Origin: JAOPZW01 sp034664395
GTDB lineage: Bacteria > Actinomycetota > Thermoleophilia > Solirubrobacterales > Solirubrobacteraceae
Reading direction: 5' to 3'
Length of the DNA: 11,731 bases
Assembly (NCBI GenBank): GCA_034664395.1
Contig: JAXDHQ010000034.1
Coordinates: 1-11,731, forward strand
Shown here: positions 7,163 to 11,731 of the stretch, in pieces
How positions within the stretch are numbered: the first letter of the stretch is position 1
Layout: each line of letters begins with the position of its first letter
Translations under genes and position numbers: made by a program
The notes under the pieces: generated by a model
What the model saw: the letters and a program-made list of their open reading frames with translations, nothing else
Told to the model about the DNA's origin: nothing
Databases searched by the model: none

Positions 7163-7182
7163 CCGCGCAACCACAAGCGCGG
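7163..7182 (-). terminator. Weak stem-loop just beyond the membrane-protein stop
   Basis: CCGCGC (7163-7168) and GCGCGG (7177-7182) can pair around an 8-nt loop, 4 nt past the minus-strand stop codon at 7187-7189. There is no U-tract and a 6-bp GC stem is easily found by chance in DNA of this composition, so this is only a tentative terminator. Confidence 0.2.
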
Positions 7183-7186
7183 CGTC

Positions 7187-7795
7187 CTACTGCCGCCCCG
7201 GATTGTCCACCCCCGCCACCGTCGCGTTCGGGCTGTGGTCGGGGTCGCGGGTGACGCCGGGCGGCGACTGGTCGGTGTTGACGATCACGCAGAACGAGCG
7301 GCGCCGGTCGGGGCCGGGCACGCACGTGCGGTAGAGGTCGCGGCTCTGCTTCCACGTGTCGAGGCGGTCGACGTTGGCCGCGAACTCGGGGGGCGCCTGG
7401 TGCAGGACGAACACCCGCGCGGCGTGCGCCTCGGCGGCCGCGGCGGAGCCCGCGGCGAGCACGGCCGGCCGGTGCGTCATGCCGAGCACCGCCACCAGCG
7501 CCACCCCGGCGACGAGCAGGACGGTGCCCGCGCGGTCGTCGGCGACGACCCTCGGCACGTCCGGCCGGCGGCTGCGCAGCCAGCGCCCGGCCAGCGGCGC
7601 GCACACCGCGACGACGAACAGGTTGAGGAAGCCGGCGAGCAGCACCGCGGCGAACACTCCCGGCCCGCGGTCGCCGCTGATCGGCAGCCGGTCGAGCAGC
7701 AGAGCGTCGGCGACCATCACCGCCGCGAAGGTCGGCCACTGCATCGCGCCGCGCCAGCGCCAGCGCAGGCGGCTTCGCCAGAGCGCCTCGCCCAT
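7187..7795 (-). CDS. Hypothetical membrane protein with a Cys-containing C-terminal domain
   Basis: A 202-aa protein I cannot assign to a named family. A short Arg/Trp-rich N-terminus (RSRLRWRWRG) precedes two to three likely membrane segments: about 18-39 (less certain, with internal Asp), 46-70 and 90-108. The C-terminal ~90 residues are hydrophilic, contain VDRLDTWKQSRDLYRTCVPG and a second Cys in SFCVIVNTDQ (C158 and C169), and end in an Asp/Pro/Asn-rich tail. C158 and C169 could form a disulfide if this part is outside the cell. The start at 7795 is chosen over an earlier in-frame ATG at 7990 because the extra 65 residues are Pro/Arg/Gly-rich and a promoter-like TAGGCT box lies just before 7795. 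It is transcribed divergently from the second operon. Hydrophobicity that changes within the frame supports real coding. Confidence 0.7.
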   Translation of the reverse strand: MGEALWRSRLRWRWRGAMQWPTFAAVMVADALLLDRLPISGDRGPGVFAAVLLAGFLNLFVVAVCAPLAGRWLRSRRPDVPRVVADDRAGTVLLVAGVALVAVLGMTHRPAVLAAGSAAAAEAHAARVFVLHQAPPEFAANVDRLDTWKQSRDLYRTCVPGPDRRRSFCVIVNTDQSPPGVTRDPDHSPNATVAGVDNPGRQ

Positions 7796-7802
7796 CCCGG
7801 GA

Positions 7803-7808
7803 AGCCTA
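7803..7808 (-). promoter_or_regulatory. Putative -10 box (TAGGCT) of a leaderless promoter, minus strand
   Basis: Read on the minus strand, TAGGCT is followed by TCCCGGG and then the ATG at 7795, a 7-nt spacing. This closely resembles the TAGCAT-CCGGGC-ATG arrangement before the E2 gene at 5339. No Shine-Dalgarno sequence is present. It supports the 7795 start for the membrane protein. Confidence 0.5.
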
Positions 7809-7851
7809 GGTCCATACGGCCGTCCCGGCGAGCCCCAGCGGGGTCGACCGA

Positions 7852-7857
7852 TATCCT
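7852..7857 (+). promoter_or_regulatory. Possible -10 box (TATCCT) for the second dehydrogenase operon
   Basis: TATCCT is a good -10 match in the divergent intergenic region. Transcription starting about 7 nt downstream would give a leader of roughly 115 nt before the E1 alpha ATG at 7980. No -35 match is apparent at the expected distance. This is a pattern-based guess; no TANNNT box occurs directly before 7980. Confidence 0.35.
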
Positions 7858-7902
7858 GCGCGCGACTGGAGTGAGAGGCGCGCCCATGCGGTCCGGCGAT
7901 CC

Positions 7903-7927
7903 CGGCCCGGGCGCGAGGCTCGGGCCG
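7903..7927 (+). other. Strong hairpin in the leader of the second operon
   Basis: In the RNA, bases 7903-7912 (CGGCCCGGGC) pair with 7918-7927 (GCTCGGGCCG) over ten continuous pairs, one of them G-U, closing a 5-nt GCGAG loop. It lies about 50 nt before the E1 alpha start. The element GGCGATCCCG occurs on both sides, at 7895-7904 and 7934-7943. No U-tract follows, so it is not a standard terminator. It might affect leader stability or translation, but GC-rich DNA makes such stems often. Confidence 0.4.
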
Positions 7928-7979
7928 ACGCGCGGCGATCCCGTGCGGGCCCCCGACCACGAAGGGATCAGCGACCCAG

Positions 7980-9050
7980 ATGGCCACCAAGACCGCGCCT
8001 GCCGAGGCGTCCGGGCCCGTCAGCGAGCACCTGACGCTCGACGACCGCCTGGCGCTCCTGCGCTACATGCTCCTCATGCGGGGCATCGAGGAGCGCGCCA
8101 TGAACCTGTACCGCCAGGGCAAGGTCCCCGGCTCGTTCTACGACGGCTACGGCCAGGAGGCGGTCTCGGTCGGAGCCGCGTTCGCGATGGCGGCCGAGGA
8201 CCGGCTGTGCATCCTGCACCGCGACCTGGGCGCGCACCTCATCCGCGGCGTCACCCCGGCGCGCATCCTCGGCCAGTACATGGGCCGCGAGGGCGGCATC
8301 ACCGGCGGGCGCGACGGCAACGTCCACTTCGGCGACCACACCGTGGGCTGCGTCGGGATGGTCTCGATGCTGCCCGACATGATGCTCGTCGCCACCGGCA
8401 TGGCGATGGCGTTCAAGCTCCGCGACGAGCGCCGCTGCGCGATCACCTGGTTCGGCGACGGCTCGACCTCGCGCGGCGACTTCCACGAGGCGATGAACTG
8501 GGCCGGCGTGCAGCGCCTGCCGGTGATCTTCATCCTGGAGAACAACCAGTACGCCTACTCGACGCCGGTGGTCCACCAGTTCGCCGTCAACCCGGTCGAG
8601 CGCGCCGCCGCCTACGGCTTCCCGGGCGAGTCGGTCGACGGCAACGACGTCGAGGCGATGTTCGACGCCACGCGCCGCGCCCGCGAGCGGGCGCTGGCCG
8701 GCGAGGGCCCGACGCTGCTCGAGGCCGTCACCATGCGCATGCACGGCCACGCCGCGCACGACGACATGAAGTACGTGCCCAAGGAGCAGGTCGAGGAGTG
8801 GCGCAAGAAGGATCCGATCGACCGCCAGGAGGCGCGCCTGCGCGACGCCGGCGTCGACACCGCGGGCCTGCGCGAGGAGGTGAGGGCCGCCATCGACGCG
8901 GGCACGCAGGAGGCGCTCGCGATGCCCATGCCCGACCCCGCGACCGCGACCGACCGCCTGTTCTTCGACCCCACCGAGCCGGACGAGGACATCCTGCTCG
9001 GCGACGGCAACGCGCCGTGGAGCGGCTTCGCCGGGGGCGCCGCACGATGA
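7980..9050 (+). CDS. 2-oxo acid dehydrogenase E1 component, alpha subunit (branched-chain-type set)
   Basis: A 356-aa ThDP-dependent E1 alpha subunit, paralogous to the one at 248. The ThDP motif runs from G159-D160-G161 to N188-N189. Also seen are RGIEERAMNLYRQGKVPG near the N-terminus, LHRDLGAHLIRG, GGRDGNVHFGD, and RMHGHAAHDDMKYVPKEQ where the first copy has HGHSM-type pyruvate residues (RGHSMADPEEYRT). This His-Ala-Ala-His-Asp-Asp form and the partner subunits point to a branched-chain or related 2-oxo acid rather than classic pyruvate dehydrogenase, but the substrate is not settled; acetoin or pyruvate remain possible. ATG 7980 has GAAGGGA 12 nt upstream (rather far) and leads directly into the conserved domain. 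Its stop overlaps the E1 beta start by 4 nt (ATGA), so the subunits are translationally coupled. Confidence 0.88.
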   Translation: MATKTAPAEASGPVSEHLTLDDRLALLRYMLLMRGIEERAMNLYRQGKVPGSFYDGYGQEAVSVGAAFAMAAEDRLCILHRDLGAHLIRGVTPARILGQYMGREGGITGGRDGNVHFGDHTVGCVGMVSMLPDMMLVATGMAMAFKLRDERRCAITWFGDGSTSRGDFHEAMNWAGVQRLPVIFILENNQYAYSTPVVHQFAVNPVERAAAYGFPGESVDGNDVEAMFDATRRARERALAGEGPTLLEAVTMRMHGHAAHDDMKYVPKEQVEEWRKKDPIDRQEARLRDAGVDTAGLREEVRAAIDAGTQEALAMPMPDPATATDRLFFDPTEPDEDILLGDGNAPWSGFAGGAAR

Positions 9051-10012
9051 CGCCCATGACCTACCTTCAGGCGATCTCCGACGGCATGCGCCAGGAGATG
9101 CGCCACGACGAGCGGGTCCTCGTCATGGGCGAGGACATCGGCGTCTTCGGCGGCGCCTTCAAGGTGACCGACGGCTTCATCGACGAGTTCGGCCCCAACC
9201 GCGTGATGGACACGCCGCTGGCCGAGTCGGGGATCATCGGCACCGCCATCGGCGCCGCGGTCGTCGGCCTGCGCCCGATCGCCGAGATGCAGTTCGCCGA
9301 CTTCATCTCGTGCGGCTTCGACCAGCTCGTCAACGTCGCCGGGAAGATGTACTACCGCCAGGGACTGCCGGTGAACATCACCGTGCGCCTGCCCAGCGGC
9401 GGCGGCTTCTCGGGCGGCCCGTACCACTCCCAGAACCCCGAGGCGTGGTTCATGCACTCGCCCGGGCTGAAGGTCGTCGCGCCGTCGACCGCGCAGGACG
9501 CCAAGGGCCTGCTGATCTCGGCCATCCGCGACCGCAACCCGGTCGTCTACCTCGAGCACAAGCACCTCTACCGCCGCGTCAAGGGCGAGGTCGACCCCGG
9601 GCTGTTCGAGACGCCGTTCACCGCGCGCGTCGCCCGCGAGGGGACCGACCTGACCGTCATCGCCTACGGGGCGATGGTCCACACCGCGCTCGAGGCCACC
9701 GCGGACCTCGACGGCGCCTCGGTGGAGGTCCTCGACCTGCGCTCGCTCGTGCCGCTCGACGAGGAGGCGATCCTCGCGAGCGTGCGCAAGACGAGCAAGG
9801 TGCTGATCCTCGACGAGGCCAACCAGATGTGCGCCGCCGGCGCCCAGGTCGCCGCGCTCATCGCCGAGCGCGGCTTCGAGGACCTCGACGGCCCCGTGCG
9901 CCGGGTCGCGACGCCCGACGTGCCGATCCCGTTCTCGCCGCCGCTGGAGCAGGCGCTCCTGCCCAGCGTCGACCGCGTGAAGGAGGCCGCTCGTGAGCTC
10001 CTCGAATATTGA
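9047..10012 (+). CDS. 2-oxo acid dehydrogenase E1 component, beta subunit (branched-chain-type set)
   Basis: A 321-aa E1 beta subunit. It has MGEDIGVFGGAFKVTDGF, then E60 in DTPLAES at the place of the ThDP-activating glutamate, FADFISCGFDQLVNVAGKMYY, and RLPSGGGFSGGPYHSQNPEAW. The last, with VVYLEHKHLYRRVKGEVD, is typical of the branched-chain 2-oxo acid dehydrogenase E1 beta group. The C-terminal domain contains LDLRSLVPLDEEAI and LDEANQMCAAGAQ. ATG 9047 overlaps the E1 alpha stop as ATGA; a second in-frame ATG at 9056 is possible. The 3' end overlaps the E2 gene by 20 bp. With its alpha partner it would form the heterotetramer that feeds the E2 encoded next. Confidence 0.9.
   Translation: MTPMTYLQAISDGMRQEMRHDERVLVMGEDIGVFGGAFKVTDGFIDEFGPNRVMDTPLAESGIIGTAIGAAVVGLRPIAEMQFADFISCGFDQLVNVAGKMYYRQGLPVNITVRLPSGGGFSGGPYHSQNPEAWFMHSPGLKVVAPSTAQDAKGLLISAIRDRNPVVYLEHKHLYRRVKGEVDPGLFETPFTARVAREGTDLTVIAYGAMVHTALEATADLDGASVEVLDLRSLVPLDEEAILASVRKTSKVLILDEANQMCAAGAQVAALIAERGFEDLDGPVRRVATPDVPIPFSPPLEQALLPSVDRVKEAARELLEY
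9980..9986 (+). promoter_or_regulatory. Near-perfect Shine-Dalgarno that sets the GTG start of the second E2
   Basis: AAGGAGG lies inside the E1 beta gene, 6 nt before GTG 9993. It is the strongest ribosome-binding site in the window and decides the E2 start at 9993, inside the last codons of E1 beta. Confidence 0.8.
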
Positions 10013-11306
10013 GACCGCGACCGTCGAAGTCGTGATGCCCCAGATGGGCGTCTCCGTCGCCGAGGGCACGATCGTCGCCTGGACCAAGCAGGTCGGCGAC
10101 TGGGTCGAGTACGAGGAGACGATCTGCGAGATCTCGACCGACAAGATCGACACGGAGGTCCCGTCGCCGGCGGCCGGCCGCCTGGTGGAGATCCTCGTCG
10201 AGGTCGGCACGACCGTCGACGTCGGCACCGTGCTCGCGCGACTGTCGACCGACGCCAAGCCGGGGCAGCCCCACGCCTCCGAGAGCAACGGCGTCCCGTC
10301 CACGAGCGAGGCGGCCGCCGCCACCGGCGACACGCCCGCGGAGTCGACCACCACGCCGGCGCCCGAGCCCGACGTCGCCACGCCCGACGACGCGCCCCGC
10401 GCCCATGGCGGCCGGCGTTACTCGCCGGTCGTGCAGCGCATCGCCGCCGAGCACGGGGTCGACCTCGAGCGGGTGTCGGGCAGCGGGCGCGGCGGACGCG
10501 TGCGCAAGCAGGACGTCCTCGCCTTCATCGAGGACGGCGCGGCCACCGAGCCGCCGCTGCACATCGAGTCGCCCTACCGGCCCGATCCGCCCGCGCCCGC
10601 CGAGGCCGCCGCTGCCCGCCCCGCGCCCGCCGGCCCGTACGAGCCGCCGGCGGCCGCGCCGCTGTCGCGCATGCGCCGCACGGTCGGCGAGCACATGAAG
10701 CGCTCGCTCGACACCGCCGCGACGTGCACCACGTGGGCCGAGGCCGACATGTCGCGCGTCGAGCGCGCCCGCCGCGAGGCCGGGCTCACCGCGCTCCCGT
10801 TCGTCGCGCGCGCCGCGGTGCAGGCGCTGGCCGAGTACCCCGCGCTCAACGCGTGGCTCGTCGGCGACGAGCACACGGTGCACGAGGAGGTCAACCTCGG
10901 CATCGCGGTCTCGCTCGGCGAGGACGGGCTCGTCGTCCCGGTCATCCGCGCCGCTCAGGACCTGTCGGTCGAGGGCCTCGCCAAGCGGATCAAGGAGCTG
11001 GCCCGCGCGGCGCGCGAGCGCACCCTGACGCCCGACGACGTCCAGGCCGGCACGTTCACGATCACCAACCCGGGGCAGTTCGGCTCGATCATGGCCACGC
11101 CGGTCATCAACCAGCCGCAGGTCGCGATCCTCGACCTCGAGGCGGTGGTCAAGCGCCCGGTGGTCGTCGCCGGCGCCGACGGCGAGGATGCGATCGCCAT
11201 CCGGCCGATGACCGTCCTGGGCCTCTCGTGGGACCACCGCGCGCTCGACGGCGCGCTGGCCGCGCAGTTCCTCGCCGCGGTCAAGCGGCGCATCGAGGCG
11301 CTGTAG
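9993..11306 (+). CDS. 2-oxo acid dehydrogenase E2 acyltransferase (branched-chain-type set)
   Basis: A 437-aa E2 core enzyme. One lipoyl domain (about 9-85) carries K51 in EISTDKIDTEVPSP, the DKxDTEVPSP form usual in branched-chain and 2-oxoglutarate E2 rather than the ETDKA form of pyruvate E2. A Thr/Pro/Glu-rich linker, shorter and less Ala-Pro regular than in the first E2, leads to the subunit-binding domain (about 143-181; YSPVVQRIAAEHGVDL, then GRGGRVRKQDVLAFI), a second Pro/Ala linker, and the catalytic domain with the canonical H415-R-A-L-D419-G420. So this copy keeps the catalytic Asp lost in the E2 at 5339. Translation starts at GTG 9993, overlapping E1 beta by 20 bp, with a strong Shine-Dalgarno. 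The VOC gene begins 3 nt after its stop. Substrate class is inferred from motifs and neighbours. Confidence 0.9.
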   Translation: MSSSNIETATVEVVMPQMGVSVAEGTIVAWTKQVGDWVEYEETICEISTDKIDTEVPSPAAGRLVEILVEVGTTVDVGTVLARLSTDAKPGQPHASESNGVPSTSEAAAATGDTPAESTTTPAPEPDVATPDDAPRAHGGRRYSPVVQRIAAEHGVDLERVSGSGRGGRVRKQDVLAFIEDGAATEPPLHIESPYRPDPPAPAEAAAARPAPAGPYEPPAAAPLSRMRRTVGEHMKRSLDTAATCTTWAEADMSRVERARREAGLTALPFVARAAVQALAEYPALNAWLVGDEHTVHEEVNLGIAVSLGEDGLVVPVIRAAQDLSVEGLAKRIKELARAARERTLTPDDVQAGTFTITNPGQFGSIMATPVINQPQVAILDLEAVVKRPVVVAGADGEDAIAIRPMTVLGLSWDHRALDGALAAQFLAAVKRRIEAL

Positions 11307-11309
11307 GGA

Positions 11310-11731
11310 ATGGGCCGCCCTCGCCTGGTCGGCATGAACCACGTCGCCCTCGAGGTCGGCGACGTGGACGAGGCGCTCGCCTTCTACGGGCAGATCTTCG
11401 ATCTGACCCTGCGCGGGCGCGCGCCGGGCATGGCGTTCATCGACATGGGCGACCAGTCCATCGCGCTGACGAGCGGGCGGTCCCAGCCGCCCGACGACGC
11501 CCGCCACATCGGCTTGGTGGTCGACGACAAGCCCGCCACGCGCCGCGCGCTCGAGGAGGCGGGCGCCGAGATCGTGCCGGGCCGCGGCCTGGACTTCCGC
11601 GACCCGTGGGGCAACCGCATCCAGGTCGTGCAGTACGACGAGATCCAGTTCACCAAGAGCGCGGCCGCGTTGGAGAAGCTCGGTGTCGGAGGACTCGAAA
11701 AGACGTCCAAGGCCGAAGCGGAGATGCGGGA
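11310..11731 (+). CDS. Glyoxalase/VOC-fold protein, 3' end cut by the window
   Basis: Starting at ATG 11310, 140 codons are visible before the window ends. Two beta-alpha-beta-beta-beta half-motifs of the vicinal oxygen chelate fold are clear: NHVALEVGDVDEALAFYGQIF (broken here as NHVALEV, residues 10-16, and ALAFYGQIF), FIDMGDQSIALTS, RHIGLVVDD (65-73), and DPWGNRIQVVQY (98-109). Of the four usual metal-ligand positions, two His are kept (H11, H66), while the usual Glu positions appear to be Ala52 and Gln105, so metal use is uncertain. After about residue 115 a Lys/Ala/Glu-rich tail follows the domain. It starts 3 nt after the E2 stop and is likely the fourth gene of the operon; a second ATG at 11334 is an alternative start. 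VOC proteins are chemically diverse, so the substrate is unknown. Confidence 0.8.
   Translation, partial: MGRPRLVGMNHVALEVGDVDEALAFYGQIFDLTLRGRAPGMAFIDMGDQSIALTSGRSQPPDDARHIGLVVDDKPATRRALEEAGAEIVPGRGLDFRDPWGNRIQVVQYDEIQFTKSAAALEKLGVGGLEKTSKAEAEMR

Larger units (their letters stand above)
6758..7186. other. Convergent intergenic region without a convincing gene
   Basis: These 429 bp separate the stop of E2 (plus strand) from the stop of the membrane-protein gene (minus strand). Open frames cross it, but their predicted peptides are Arg/Pro/Ala-rich and lack conserved motifs. It contains two GTCGAC palindromes 20 bp apart (6781-6786 and 6801-6806), the strong inverted repeat at 6982-7014, a weaker nested dyad (GTGCGC 7029-7034 with GCGCAC 7075-7080; TAGCG 7047-7051 with CGCTA 7059-7063) and a small stem at 7163-7182. 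No tRNA cloverleaf or U-tract terminator was found. Most likely it holds transcription-end signals for the two converging genes; a small RNA cannot be excluded. Confidence 0.5.

Noticed and set aside
7796..7990. Longer N-terminus for the minus-strand membrane protein starting at 7990
   Set aside because: The extra 65 residues are Pro/Gly/Arg-rich and overlap the 5' end of E1 alpha, and a TAGGCT box directly precedes the ATG at 7795.
6881..10012. A plus-strand frame open from the intergenic region through the second E1 alpha into E1 beta, with an ATG at 7886 preceded by GAGAGG
   Set aside because: Before 9047 the peptide is Arg/Pro/His-rich and out of frame with the well-conserved E1 alpha. 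Only the part from 9047 is real (E1 beta). The ATG at 7886 with its ribosome-site-like sequence is probably a chance match.

Overview
The window is very GC-rich with strong third-position G/C bias, and its genes read like those of a high-GC actinobacterium. A deep lineage such as Thermoleophilia/Solirubrobacterales is my inference from protein style and from the TANNNT boxes placed 6-9 nt before start codons; it was not tested by any search. The content is ordinary core metabolism plus one signalling gene: two separate sets of genes for 2-oxo acid dehydrogenase complexes (E1 alpha, E1 beta, E2), a large cyclic-di-GMP enzyme, a small membrane protein and a VOC-fold protein. I see no phage, IS, CRISPR, tRNA or rRNA.

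Layout, left to right. (1) 1-166: the 3' end of an unrecognised gene. (2) 248-2424: E1 alpha and E1 beta of a probable pyruvate dehydrogenase complex, separated by 2 nt. (3) 2488-5292: a 934-aa soluble protein with four PAS domains, GGDEF and EAL, on the same strand. (4) 5339-6757: an E2 acyltransferase with one lipoyl domain and a Tyr at the usual catalytic Asp position, as in cyanobacterial and plastid E2. It has its own leaderless-type promoter. (5) 6758-7186: a 429-bp gap between convergent genes with a striking imperfect palindrome near its middle. (6) 7187-7795, minus strand: a 202-aa predicted membrane protein of unknown function. (7) 7980-11306: a second, tightly overlapping operon of E1 alpha, E1 beta and E2 of the branched-chain 2-oxo acid dehydrogenase style. 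(8) 11310 to the window end: a glyoxalase/VOC protein, cut by the window.

How they work together. Each E1 heterotetramer would use thiamine diphosphate to decarboxylate a 2-oxo acid and pass the acyl group to the lipoyl-lysine of its E2, which makes acyl-CoA. The E3 dihydrolipoamide dehydrogenase needed by both complexes is not here, so it must be encoded elsewhere and may be shared. The first set most resembles pyruvate dehydrogenase. The substrate of the second cannot be fixed from sequence alone.

The points most worth a second look are the c-di-GMP enzyme sitting between the E1 and E2 genes of the first complex, the Tyr-for-Asp E2 active site, the recurring leaderless promoter pattern, and the palindrome at 6982-7014. 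I do not see a convincing wholly new system.
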